Of a DNA stretch of 64,000 nucleotides, positions 42,879 through 51,348 are shown in pieces. Source of the stretch: Corallococcus silvisoli (GTDB lineage Bacteria; Myxococcota; Myxococcia; Myxococcales; Myxococcaceae); the NCBI RefSeq assembly GCF_009909145.1, contig NZ_JAAAPJ010000015.1, forward strand, positions 111,943-175,942, in the 5' to 3' direction. A program made the translations under genes and the position numbers. How positions within the stretch are numbered: the first letter of the stretch is position 1; each line of letters opens with the position of its first letter. The notes under the pieces are model-generated. The model saw only the letters and a program-made list of their open reading frames with translations. It was not told the origin of the DNA and searched no databases.

Positions 42879-43865
42879 TCAGGCGTAGATGCCCCCCGGC
42901 GCCATGGCGGAGCCCGAGCCCAGCGCCTCCTCCACCTCGCGCACCTCCTCGGACGTCAGCCGGAGGTCCGCCGCGTGGATGAAGCCATCCACCTGCTTCG
43001 CGCTGCGCGCCCCCACGATGGCGGCGGTGACGGCCGGATCCCGCAGCACCCAGGCGATGGCCACCTCCGCGGGAGAGCGCCCATGCCGCGCGCCCACTTC
43101 GCGCATGCGCTCCACCAGGGCCAGGTGGTGCGACAGCTTCGGCTCCTGGAAGTCCGGGCTGCGGCGGCGCCAGTCGTCGTCTGGCATCTGCTGGATGCGC
43201 CCGCGCGTCATCGCGCCGGTGAGCAGCCCGGAGGCCATGGGGGAATACACGATGACGCCAATGCCTTGCTGCTGGCAGTAGGGCAACAGGTCATCCTCGA
43301 TGTCCCGGTGGATGAGGGAGTAGGGCGGCTGCAGCGACGTCACCTTCGCGATCTTCTGCACCTGCTGCAATTGAGAGACATTGAAGTTGGACACGCCCAG
43401 CCAGCGCACCTTGCCCTGGCGTTGCAGCTCCGCCAGCGCCGTCCAGCCCTCTTCCAGCTCCGCCGTGGAGTCCACCGGCCAGTGCACCTGATACAAGTCA
43501 ATGGCATCCACCTTCAGCCGACGCAGGGACGCCTCGCACTCCTTGCGCACCGACTCCGCGTTGAACGCGCGGCTGACGTCGCCCTGGTCATTCCAGACCA
43601 TGGCGCACTTGGTGAAGACATACGGGCGCCGGTCGCGGCCCTGGAGCGCCTTCGCGACCACCTCCTCGGAGTGTCCCAGCCCATAGACCGCCGCGGTGTC
43701 GATCCAGTTGATGCCTGAATCCAGGGCGCGCTGGATGGCTTCGATGGACCGCGCGTCGTCCTGCGAACCCCAGGCGAACGCCCAGCCACCCCCGCCAATG
43801 GCCCACGCGCCAAAGCCCAGCGGGGTGAGGTCCATGTCTGAATTGCCCAACCGTCGCTTCTGCAT
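42879..43865 (-). CDS. Aldo/keto reductase
   Basis: A 328-residue NADPH-dependent (beta/alpha)8 oxidoreductase. Catalytic Asp and Tyr are in INWIDTAAVYGLGHSEEVV, catalytic Lys in VFTKCAMVW, and His in LYQVHWPVDS. The C-terminal NADPH-binding segment is AIVGARSAKQVDGFIHAADL. Start ATG 43865 (MQKRRLGNSDMDLTPLGFGA) is the family standard. Substrate likely small aldehydes or ketones; not predictable. Its gene ends 20 bp from the coiled-coil gene, convergent. Confidence 0.9.
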   Translation of the reverse strand: MQKRRLGNSDMDLTPLGFGAWAIGGGGWAFAWGSQDDARSIEAIQRALDSGINWIDTAAVYGLGHSEEVVAKALQGRDRRPYVFTKCAMVWNDQGDVSRAFNAESVRKECEASLRRLKVDAIDLYQVHWPVDSTAELEEGWTALAELQRQGKVRWLGVSNFNVSQLQQVQKIAKVTSLQPPYSLIHRDIEDDLLPYCQQQGIGVIVYSPMASGLLTGAMTRGRIQQMPDDDWRRRSPDFQEPKLSHHLALVERMREVGARHGRSPAEVAIAWVLRDPAVTAAIVGARSAKQVDGFIHAADLRLTSEEVREVEEALGSGSAMAPGGIYA

Positions 43866-44132
43866 CCCATGCCTCCTGGGGGCGGAAGGAGGGCACGGCG
43901 GTCCTCCCGCCGCGCCCGGCAGGCCCCTGGAGGGACGGTGTGCACCGTGGCGGCCCCTGCCCGGGCGCGGGTCCAGGCCCGCCCCCCATCCACCGGGACG
44001 GGCGTGCGCCGCGTCCCGTCCGCCTCTCACCATTGGGGAGCAGGCAAGCATCGTCGGGCGCGTGCGTTGATGGTAGGCCGCCTGGATGCGGGGGGCTGTC
44101 CCTCGGGCAGGTGGAACCAGGAGTCCTTCCGG

Positions 44133-45929
44133 ATGAAACGCTTCTTCATTGGCGCGCTGGCCTTCATTGGAGCGCTGTCCATCCTCTTCGTGGTGGGTGT
44201 GGTGGGGCTGTTGATGCTCGCGTCGGCGAGCAAGCCGAGCGTGCCGTCGAACCTGGTGCTGGAGCTGGACCTGAAGCACCCGCTGCCGGAATACACGCTG
44301 GACACGTCGCTCGCGGGGGCCTTCGGGGACGAGCCCACGACGCTGCGGGACGTGGTGGAGGCGCTGGGCAAGGCCGGCACGGACCCCCGGGTGAAGGCGC
44401 TGGTGGTGCGCGTGGGGCAGCCGGGCAGCGCCGCGCAGGTGCAGGAGCTGCGGGACGCGGTGAAGGCCTTCCGCGCGACGGGCAAGCGGGCGGTGGCGTA
44501 CGCGGACGGCTTCGGGGAGGCGGGCAACGGCACCGGCGCCTACTACCTGGCGAGCGCCTTCGACTCCGTCTACATCCAGCCCTCCGGCGACGTGGACGTC
44601 ACCGGCCTGCTGATGGAGACGCCCTTCGCGCGCGACGCGTTCGCGAAGGTCGGGGTGAAGCCGGAGTTCGGCAAGCGCGCGGAGTACAAGAACGCCGTCA
44701 ACACCTTCACCGACGAGTCCTACGGCGCCCCCCAGCGCGAGGCCACGGAGGCCTACGGCGGCAGCCTCTTCTCCCAGATCGTGAAGGGCGTGGCGGAGGG
44801 CCGCAAGCTGTCCGAGGACGAGGTGCGCGCCATCATCGACCGGGCTCCGTACATGGGCCAGCAGGCGGTGGACGCGAAGCTGGTGGACGGGCTGCGCTAC
44901 CGCGACGAAATCTACGACGAGCTGAAGCAGCAGGCCGGCGACGGCGCGAAGTTCCTCTACGTGGACAAGTACCTGGAGCGCGCGGGCCGGCCCTACCAGA
45001 CGGGGACCTCCATCGCGCTCATCTTCGGGGTGGGCGAGGTGCTCCGGGGCAAGAGCCAGTCCAACCCGCTCTCCGGCAGCGAGGTGATGGGCGGCGACAC
45101 GGTGGCGGCGGCCTTCCGCAAGGCGGTGGAGGACCCCTCGGTGAAGGCCATCCTCTTCCGCGTGGACAGCCCGGGCGGCAGCTACTCCGCCAGCGACACC
45201 ATCCGCCGCGAGGTGCAGCGGGCGCGCGAGGCGGGCAAGCCCGTCATCGTCTCCATGGGCACGTACGCGGCCAGCGGCGGCTACTTCGTGGCCATGGCCG
45301 GGGATAAAATCGTGGCCCAGCCGGGCACGCTGACGGGCAGCATCGGCGTGTACAACGGCAAGTTCGTCACGTCGGAGCTGTGGGCGAAGCTGGGCGTGAA
45401 CTGGGACACCATCTCCTTCGGCAAGAACGCCACCTTCTCCAGCTCGGACTCGGAGTTCACGCCCGAGCAGCGCGCGAAGATGGAGTCCCAGTTGGACACC
45501 ATCTACCTGGACTTCACCAGCCGCGCCGCCCAGGCGCGCAACATGCCGCTGGAGAAGCTGCAGGAGGTCGCGAAGGGGCGCGTGTGGACGGGCGAGGACG
45601 CGCTGGCGCGCGGGCTGGTGGACGCGCTCGGCGGCTACCCGAAGGCGCTGGAGCTGGTGAGGGAGGCCGCGAAGCTGGAGAAGGACGCCCCCCTCCGCAT
45701 CGTGGTCTTCCCGCGCCCCAAGCCCACCGGACAGGTGCTGTCGGAGCTCCTGGGCAAGCACGAGGCGGACAACAGCGACGACGACGCCGCCGGCGCCCAG
45801 TCCGCGGTCGCGCCCCAGGTGCTGGAGCAGGTGCGGGCCGTGTACCGGGTGGGCGCGAAGCTGGGCCTGGGGGAGGAGGGCGTGGAAGGGCGCACGCTGT
45901 ACGCGCCCATGCCGGAGCTGCGCTGGTAG
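44133..45929 (+). CDS. sppA: Signal peptide peptidase SppA, 67-kDa type
   Basis: A 598-residue membrane-anchored serine protease that degrades signal peptides after release. An N-terminal membrane anchor (FFIGALAFIGALSILFVVGV) is followed by two related ClpP-like domains. The Ser-Lys dyad is visible: Lys186 in FGKRAEYKNAVN and Ser381 in MGTYAASGGYFVA, i.e. Lys in the first and Ser in the second domain as in E. coli SppA. ATG 44133 after CAGGAG matches the anchor. A disordered acidic stretch (HEADNSDDDAAG) lies near residue 550. Promoter within the 267-bp divergent gap. Confidence 0.92.
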   Translation: MKRFFIGALAFIGALSILFVVGVVGLLMLASASKPSVPSNLVLELDLKHPLPEYTLDTSLAGAFGDEPTTLRDVVEALGKAGTDPRVKALVVRVGQPGSAAQVQELRDAVKAFRATGKRAVAYADGFGEAGNGTGAYYLASAFDSVYIQPSGDVDVTGLLMETPFARDAFAKVGVKPEFGKRAEYKNAVNTFTDESYGAPQREATEAYGGSLFSQIVKGVAEGRKLSEDEVRAIIDRAPYMGQQAVDAKLVDGLRYRDEIYDELKQQAGDGAKFLYVDKYLERAGRPYQTGTSIALIFGVGEVLRGKSQSNPLSGSEVMGGDTVAAAFRKAVEDPSVKAILFRVDSPGGSYSASDTIRREVQRAREAGKPVIVSMGTYAASGGYFVAMAGDKIVAQPGTLTGSIGVYNGKFVTSELWAKLGVNWDTISFGKNATFSSSDSEFTPEQRAKMESQLDTIYLDFTSRAAQARNMPLEKLQEVAKGRVWTGEDALARGLVDALGGYPKALELVREAAKLEKDAPLRIVVFPRPKPTGQVLSELLGKHEADNSDDDAAGAQSAVAPQVLEQVRAVYRVGAKLGLGEEGVEGRTLYAPMPELRW

Positions 45930-45948
45930 GGGAGGGGACCGCCCCGCG

Positions 45949-46545
45949 TCAGAGGTGCACGGGGAGCGGCGCGCGGCCTTCGTTGGGCCGCACCAGCCGC
46001 CCGAAGACGCTGTGGTAGCGCAGGGTGTGTGACGCGCAGCGGTGGCGGCGCGGGTCGAAGACGAGGCAGTTCGCGACCGGGCCCGTGTAGACGTGCAGCG
46101 TCACGCCCGGGGCGGCGCCGGAGACGCTCACCCGGTGGATGGACGCGCTGGGGTCACGGAAGTCCACGTGCCCCGCGCCCACCGGGCCCACGCGCGAGGG
46201 CGGCCCCAGCCTCGCCCTGCCGGGCTCCGTCCCGCCCTCCAACAGCGGGTAGTTCTCCAGGAGGAATTCGCCGCGCTGGATGCTGAACCAGCACTCCTGG
46301 CCGTCATGGTCGTGGATGGGCGAGGCCACGCCCGCGGACCAGCAGTTGACGATGATCTCCAACCCCTCGTCGCGGTGGACGAGGTTGCGCGTGTAGCGGC
46401 CCGGCAGGAAGTGCAGGTAGGGCCTGAGGCTGGACGGAGCCACCCGCAGCCCCGCCAGGGCGGCGTCCACGCCCACGAGCCCCCCGGGGGACCCACGGCG
46501 TGCGCGGAGCATCCGCACGAATTCTCTCAGGCACGCATCAGCCAT
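45949..46545 (-). CDS. Cysteine dioxygenase
   Basis: A 198-residue cupin-fold thiol dioxygenase that oxidises cysteine to cysteine sulfinate with iron and O2. Metal ligands His78 and His80 in SPIHDHDGQECWF and His137 in SASIHRVSVSG are present, plus Cys85, which sits where mammalian enzymes form the Cys-Tyr cross-link. A late Tyr (LHVYTGP) is the probable partner. The protein length matches bacterial CDO. It converges on sppA, 19 bp away. Confidence 0.88.
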   Translation of the reverse strand: MADACLREFVRMLRARRGSPGGLVGVDAALAGLRVAPSSLRPYLHFLPGRYTRNLVHRDEGLEIIVNCWSAGVASPIHDHDGQECWFSIQRGEFLLENYPLLEGGTEPGRARLGPPSRVGPVGAGHVDFRDPSASIHRVSVSGAAPGVTLHVYTGPVANCLVFDPRRHRCASHTLRYHSVFGRLVRPNEGRAPLPVHL

Positions 46546-46690
46546 GCTTACAGGCTAGGAACGTCTGCGACATCCGGCCACCCTTGGGTCCACCTGTGAA
46601 CGTCCGCCTCGTCGTCCCCCCCTCAAGGATTGGAGCGGGGTCCGTTGAAGGACAGCGAAGCCCCGGGTGGCTCCACGGGAAAGGGTACCG

Positions 46691-46715
46691 GATTTCCCAG
46701 CCCAGTTGGGAAATC
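46691..46715. promoter_or_regulatory. Operator-like inverted repeat
   Basis: Arms GATTTCCCA and TGGGAAATC, nine bases each, separated by seven bases, in the 298-bp divergent region before the MshEN-type gene. AT-rich TGTAATTTTA downstream could be a -10 element. Confidence 0.4.
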
Positions 46716-46843
46716 GGATATCGCCGCCGCCAGCCTGGATGCGCTTTCGCTGTAATTTTACACCTTCCTGACGTAGAGGGGGAGGGTGTGATGGGCAGGT
46801 CGTCCCGGCCGAAGCACCGAGGGGGGCCGGAGGAGAGCGTGCG

Positions 46844-47839
46844 ATGAAGAAGCGTCTGGGGGACATCCTGCTCGCGCGGGGTGTGGTGGATGCGTTGCAG
46901 TTGCAGTCGGCGCTGGCGTACCAGCGCAAGTGGGGCGTGGCGCTGGGGCAGGTGGTGGTGGATCAACGCTTCTGCACGGCGGAGGCGGTGTTGTCCGCGC
47001 TGGCGGCCCAGTCCGGAGTGGAGGCGGTGGACCTGGACACCCAGCCGCTGGACGCGTCGCTCGCGCGGTTGATTCCGCGCCGGGTGGCGGAGGCGAACCG
47101 GGTGGTCCCGCTGCGGCTGGAAGGGCAGGGGCCTCGCGACACGGTGCTGGTGGTGGCCCTGGCCGCGCCGGCGAGCCTGGCGACGCTGGACGTGGTGAAG
47201 AGCGTGTCCGGCAAGGCGCGGGTGGTGCCGAGGCTGGCCACGGACGCGGCGCTGGAGCGGGCCATCGGGCGGCTGTACCGGGGCGAGCCGGCGACACCTC
47301 AGCGCCGTCCCGGGATGGAGGGCTTCTCGCTGCCGGAGTGGGACGAAACGCTGCCCCTGGTGGTGGGCACGTCCCTGGCGGAGCTGACGGCCATGGAGGC
47401 TCCGACGGAAGCGCGGGACGTCCCGGGCCTGCCCATGCTGGCGCCCCTGGAGCCCGAGCGGACGCCGGTGCCCGAGCCGCGCGTGACGGTGCGCGAGCAA
47501 GTGCTGGTGTACGGCTGGGGCGCGGACGCGGCCGCCGGGCTGGTGCGGGTGCTGGGCGACGCGGGCTTCACGGTGAAGGTGGCGAGCACCGGGGACGTGT
47601 GCACCGCCAGCGAGTCGCAGGTGGTGGTGGCCCCGCTGCCCGCGATGGAGGTGCTGGCCCAGCGGCTGCGCGCGCAGGTGTTGGTCGCGGGCAAGACACC
47701 GGAGCGAGACCTGCATCGGGCGCAGGCGGTGCACGCCCGGGGTTTCGTGGCGGCGCCGGTGGATCCGGACCTGCTGCTGCGCGCGGTGCGGCGGCTGTCG
47801 CGCGCCTCCGAGGAAGCGCGCCTCAAGCACGCGAGCTGA
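46844..47839 (+). CDS. MshEN-type GspE N-terminal domain protein with receiver-like tail
   Basis: A 331-residue protein. The N-terminal half resembles the MshEN/GspE-II domain that binds cyclic di-GMP (KKRLGDILLARGVVDALQLQ, then AYQRKWGVALGQVVVDQRFC, VEAVDLDTQPLDASLARLIP, RVVPLRLEG). The ATPase domain found in GspE/PilB is missing. A proline-rich linker (about residues 165-210) leads to a C-terminal alpha/beta domain (VLVYGWGADAAAGLVRVLGD, through GFVAAPVDPDLLLRAVRRL) that looks like a degenerate receiver: the conserved phosphoacceptor Asp is not evident. Possibly a c-di-GMP-responsive adaptor for type IV pilus or secretion machinery. The family call is by motif only. Confidence 0.65.
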   Translation: MKKRLGDILLARGVVDALQLQSALAYQRKWGVALGQVVVDQRFCTAEAVLSALAAQSGVEAVDLDTQPLDASLARLIPRRVAEANRVVPLRLEGQGPRDTVLVVALAAPASLATLDVVKSVSGKARVVPRLATDAALERAIGRLYRGEPATPQRRPGMEGFSLPEWDETLPLVVGTSLAELTAMEAPTEARDVPGLPMLAPLEPERTPVPEPRVTVREQVLVYGWGADAAAGLVRVLGDAGFTVKVASTGDVCTASESQVVVAPLPAMEVLAQRLRAQVLVAGKTPERDLHRAQAVHARGFVAAPVDPDLLLRAVRRLSRASEEARLKHAS

Positions 47840-47844
47840 CGGCC

Positions 47845-48453
47845 TCACGGCAACGCGACGAGCCGGGGCATCTCCTCCACCCCGTCGGGGAGCCACAGCG
47901 CTCCCAGGTCCAGGTGGATGGAGGGGAAGGGCTCGGCGCGCACCAGGGCGTCGTCCTCGTGGCTCGCCGTGAGGAGCCAGCCGCGCTTGAGGCGCTGGTA
48001 GACCTCCAGCGTGCGCGCGACGGGGTCCACGAGCCACACGTGGGAGACGCCAGCGCGTGCGTACAGGGGCAGCTTGCGCGCCCGGTCCAACGCGGTGGTC
48101 GCGGGGGTGAGCACCTCGCAGATCCAATCCGGCACGAGGGTGAAGAAGGCGGCGCCGGGCTCCGGCGGGGCGGCCACGCGTTCCCGGCGCCACGCGGCCA
48201 GGTCCGGTACGAGGACATCACCGCCCAGGTGCAGCTCTGGCGCGCGCAGGAAGCACCAGCGGCCGTTGCCACCCCGGCGCGGGTCCAGCCGCTCTCCCAG
48301 CTCCACGCCCATCATGAAGGCCGCGCGAGCAGGCGCGACGGAAGGGCGGGGCGAGGCCACCAGCTCGCCATCGAGGATTTCCCCGACCCAGCCTGTCGGC
48401 AGTGCCGACAGCAGCGGGTGGGAGGTGGGTTGAAGCTGCTGGAGTGCCGTCAT
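47845..48453 (-). CDS. Uma2-family (DUF820) restriction-endonuclease-fold protein
   Basis: A 202-residue PD-(D/E)XK-fold protein of the Uma2/DUF820 family. The nuclease core is visible: VLVPDLAAWRRER (Asp), then WICEVLTPATTALDRARKLP (Glu, then Lys within the E-x-x-x pattern), and YARAGVSHVWLVDPVARTLE. Uma2 proteins are widespread in myxobacteria and cyanobacteria, often in many copies, with unclear function; DNA cleavage has not been shown for most. ATG 48453 is chosen over an upstream in-frame ATG. Convergent with the MshEN-type gene. Confidence 0.8.
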   Translation of the reverse strand: MTALQQLQPTSHPLLSALPTGWVGEILDGELVASPRPSVAPARAAFMMGVELGERLDPRRGGNGRWCFLRAPELHLGGDVLVPDLAAWRRERVAAPPEPGAAFFTLVPDWICEVLTPATTALDRARKLPLYARAGVSHVWLVDPVARTLEVYQRLKRGWLLTASHEDDALVRAEPFPSIHLDLGALWLPDGVEEMPRLVALP

Positions 48454-48529
48454 GAACCCTCGGGGAGCGCCGGTGAACGCGAGGCATTCTAGGGAGGGGT
48501 CTGACATGCGGACCGCTGCCCGCCCGGGG

Positions 48530-50125
48530 CTACTTTCCGATGCAAAAACGCTGGAAAAGGGTGTCCAGGAGGGCTTCGGAAACGCTCGTTCCGGACACTT
48601 CGCCCAGGGCCTCCAGCGCGAGTCCGACCTCGCCGGAGAGCACCTCCAGGGTGGACATGCGCGAGGCCTCCTCCGCGCGGTCCAGCGCCTCGGCGGTGCG
48701 ACGCAGGGCATCCGCGTGCCGTTCGGAGACGAGGGCCACCGCGGAGGGCGTGCCACCGCCCCACAATCGAGAGAGCACGGAGGTCCGGAGCGCGTCCACG
48801 CCCGCTCCCGTGAGGCCGCTGACGCGCGGCATGGCCGTGGCGCTGTCCGCTTCAACGAGCGAAGTCTGGGGCACGGAGGCCGCGCCTCCGGGCACCGTGG
48901 GGACGCTCTTCGGAGGCTCCCTCGCGACATCGCGCTGCCCCAGTGAGGTCAGGGGCTCGGGCGCGACCGCGGAGTGCATGGGTTGCTTCGGTGACCTGGA
49001 TTCGACTCCGGAGCGCATGGGCTGCGACAGCGACTCGGACGCGACAGAGGAATGCGCGGGCTGCGTCGGCGACTCAGGCTCGACAGCGGAGTGCACGGGC
49101 TGCGTCAGCAGCTCCGGCACGACATCGCACTTGCCGACGACAACGAGCACGGCCGTGGATCCCGCTTCACGCATCCACGACGCGGCCTCCTCGCGCGACG
49201 CATCCGGCGGCAGCACGAGCACCGCCAGGTCCACGGCCGCGAGCAGCTCCCTCGTGCGCGCGATGCCCAGGGCCTCCACGCGACCGGCGGCCTCTCTCAA
49301 ACCAGCGGTGTCGTAGAGCGTGACGCCCAGCCCGTCCCACTCGACGCGGGCCTCCAGGGCATCCCTCGTGGTGCCGGGCTCGGCGTCCACGAGCGCCCGG
49401 GCCTCGCCCACCAGCCGGTTGAACAGCGTGGACTTGCCCGCGTTCACTGGACCGTACAGCGCCACGCGAGCGCCCTGGCGCACCAGCCTTCCGCGCCCCA
49501 CCTCCGCGCGCAGGGACACCGCCACGGCGCGCAGCGCGGCGACGCGAGGGCCCGCGTCCGCGTCCGCGTCCTCCGCCTCGTCCGGGAAGTTGAGGACGCC
49601 CTCCAGGTCCGCGTGGAGTTCGCGCAGCGGCTCCTCCAGCGCGCGGATCCGCTCCGCCAGGGCCCCGGACAGCCCGGCCGCGGCGGCGCGCACCGCCGCC
49701 TCCGAGTCCGCGGCCACCAGATCCGCGACCGCCTCCGCGCGGGTCAGGTCGATGCGGCCATGGAGGAACGCGCGGCGGGTGAACTCGCCGGGGAGCGCCG
49801 GGCGGACCCGGGGATCCTCCAGCGCCCTCGCGAGCAACAACCGCAAGAGGCGCGGGCTGCCATGCGCCTGGAGCTCCACCACGTCCTCGCCGGTGAAGGA
49901 CTGGGGCGCCCGGAAGTAGAGGAACAGGCCCTCATCCAGCACACCGCCCGCCGCGTCCACGAACGCCGCCAGGTACGCATGGCGCGGCGTGGGCGCCAGG
50001 GGAACACCGGGCGCGAGCGCACGCCCTACCTCCAGCGCGGCCGGGCCGGACACCCGGAGGATGCCCACCGCCCCCGAGGCGGGAGCGGTGGCGAGCGCGA
50101 CGATGGTGGCGGAGTCAGGCGTCAT
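48530..50125 (-). CDS. mnmE: tRNA modification GTPase MnmE with repeat insertion
   Basis: A 531-residue GTPase that works with MnmG on tRNA wobble uridines; E. coli MnmE has 454 residues. N-terminal folate-binding domain (residues 1-120, GAVGILRVSGP, PGEFTRRAFLHGRIDLTRAE). The inserted G domain has G1 YGPVNAGKSTLFNRL, G2 GTTRDALEARV, G3 LYDTAG, and a G4-like VVVGKCD (the usual N is G). Between G4 and G5 (VSGLTGAG) lies a repeat: five 13-residue units TQPVHSAVEPESP-like (residues 341-405, bases 48911-49105). The C-terminus has the conserved FCIGK cysteine motif. ATG 50125 matches the family start. Confidence 0.93.
   Translation of the reverse strand: MTPDSATIVALATAPASGAVGILRVSGPAALEVGRALAPGVPLAPTPRHAYLAAFVDAAGGVLDEGLFLYFRAPQSFTGEDVVELQAHGSPRLLRLLLARALEDPRVRPALPGEFTRRAFLHGRIDLTRAEAVADLVAADSEAAVRAAAAGLSGALAERIRALEEPLRELHADLEGVLNFPDEAEDADADAGPRVAALRAVAVSLRAEVGRGRLVRQGARVALYGPVNAGKSTLFNRLVGEARALVDAEPGTTRDALEARVEWDGLGVTLYDTAGLREAAGRVEALGIARTRELLAAVDLAVLVLPPDASREEAASWMREAGSTAVLVVVGKCDVVPELLTQPVHSAVEPESPTQPAHSSVASESLSQPMRSGVESRSPKQPMHSAVAPEPLTSLGQRDVAREPPKSVPTVPGGAASVPQTSLVEADSATAMPRVSGLTGAGVDALRTSVLSRLWGGGTPSAVALVSERHADALRRTAEALDRAEEASRMSTLEVLSGEVGLALEALGEVSGTSVSEALLDTLFQRFCIGK
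48911..49105 (-). repeat. 39-bp minisatellite inside mnmE
   Basis: Five tandem units of 39 bp on the coding strand, encoding the 13-residue repeats TQPVHSAVEPESP, TQPAHSSVASESL, SQPMRSGVESRSP, KQPMHSAVAPEPL and a diverged TSLGQRDVAREPP. The repeat keeps frame and looks unstructured, so it is a lineage-specific expansion inside the GTPase domain. Confidence 0.8.
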
Positions 50126-50277
50126 GGCGGCGGGGCAGGGGATGGCAGCGCGCGAAGGGAGCCCTCCAGACCGCTGCCCCCTCACGAAGAAAGGCACGCA
50201 TCCCCACCCGGGATGCGTTCACACCGGATGGAGCGGCCCGCCCTCGCCCTTCGGACGGACCGGCCCGGCGGCCACGA

Positions 50278-50505
50278 CTAGCGGGGCCCCTGCGGCGGGG
50301 TGGAACCCCGGGCGGCGCGCTCCACGTCGTCGCGGTGCTCGTTGATGTACTTCTCGACCTCGGCGTCGTCGACCTGCAGGTCGCGCAGCACGCCCGGATA
50401 GACGAAGCGGAAGGCCGGGGACTCCTCGTCCCCACGCAGACGGAAGCTCATCTTCAGCACCGCCGCGCCATACAGCTTGTCTTTCAAACCCTTCGCCTTA
50501 CCCAT
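50278..50505 (-). CDS. Small conserved-looking protein of unknown function
   Basis: A 75-residue protein with ATG 50505 after GAGAGGAGC. The basic N-terminus (MGKAKGLKDKLYGAAVLKMS) and an acidic middle (VDDAEVEKYINEHRDDVERA) are predicted mostly helical. I do not recognise a family. It sits 152 bp behind mnmE, between mnmE and jag in the origin cluster and in the same direction, suggesting it belongs to the same transcription unit. Confidence 0.55.
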   Translation of the reverse strand: MGKAKGLKDKLYGAAVLKMSFRLRGDEESPAFRFVYPGVLRDLQVDDAEVEKYINEHRDDVERAARGSTPPQGPR

Positions 50506-50565
50506 TCGCTCCTCTCGTCCCAGGCGCCCGCCGGCGGCTCCGAGCGGGCCCCTTGGGGCACCCGC

Positions 50566-51348
50566 TCAGGCGTCGACGTCGTCCTCGTCGTCGTCCGGCA
50601 GCAGGCTCCGCTTGGGCATCGGGGCGGGCTTCGCCGGGGTGAACACCACGCGTCGGTTGCGGCCTTCACCTTCGGCCGCCACCTTCACGCCTTCCACTCC
50701 TTCTACCGCCTTCAGGACGCGTGTGCGGTCCTCTGTCTTCATCGCGGCGAACGCGTAGAAGCGCCCCAGGCTGGCGGACTTCTCCGCGAGCCGGCGGACG
50801 GCCTCCCGCAGCACCGGATCCTCTTCGACCTGCACGGAGCGCTCGTCCGCCTCCGCGCCCTTCGCCGGCGCCGGCGCGGCCTTCGCGACGGGCTGTCCCC
50901 CGCGCTGGCCACCGCGAGCGTTCGGCTGCGGCTGCGCCACGGGAGCCGGCGCGGCGGCCCGAGCAGGCTGCGCGGGCGCGGCCGCCGCCACCTGCGCCAC
51001 GGCGGCCGTCGGCGCGGCGACAGGGGCCGGCTGCCCGGCGTCACGGCGCGGCCGGGGCTCCGGGTGCGCGCCCGCGCCCAGCATCACCCAGCGGCGCTCG
51101 ACGCCAGGGCGGTGGAGCATCTTGTTGAGCAGGAACTGGAGCGAATCCAGGACCTGGCTGCGCTTGCCCGGCTCCACGCCCTGAGGGGCGCCGGACTCGA
51201 AGTGGAGCGCCACGGACAGGCTGCCGTCGGAGGCGTCCTGCAGGTCCAGCCGTGCAGGGAAGCCCATCAGCCCGAGGATGTCCCCCAACAGCCGCTCCAC
51301 CCGAGGGCGGAAGTCCCCCCCGCCCACCACGCCCTGAGTCCCGCTCAC
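50566..51348 (-). CDS. jag: KH/R3H RNA-binding protein Jag (KhpB-like)
   Basis: A 260-residue RNA-binding protein of the Jag/KhpB type. An N-terminal KH-II-like region (DFRPRVERLLGDILGLMGFP, SQVLDSLQFLLNKMLHR) is followed by a long Ala/Pro/Gln-rich linker (about residues 98-165), then an R3H-like domain (AVRRLAEKSASLGRFYAFAA, RTRVLKAVEGVEGVKVAAEG). The Jag-N region is not clear. The start GTG 51348 overlaps the yidC stop (GTGA), so translation is coupled to yidC as in many origin clusters. Probably a global small-RNA or cell-envelope-linked RNA binder. Confidence 0.82.
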   Translation of the reverse strand: MSGTQGVVGGGDFRPRVERLLGDILGLMGFPARLDLQDASDGSLSVALHFESGAPQGVEPGKRSQVLDSLQFLLNKMLHRPGVERRWVMLGAGAHPEPRPRRDAGQPAPVAAPTAAVAQVAAAAPAQPARAAAPAPVAQPQPNARGGQRGGQPVAKAAPAPAKGAEADERSVQVEEDPVLREAVRRLAEKSASLGRFYAFAAMKTEDRTRVLKAVEGVEGVKVAAEGEGRNRRVVFTPAKPAPMPKRSLLPDDDEDDVDA

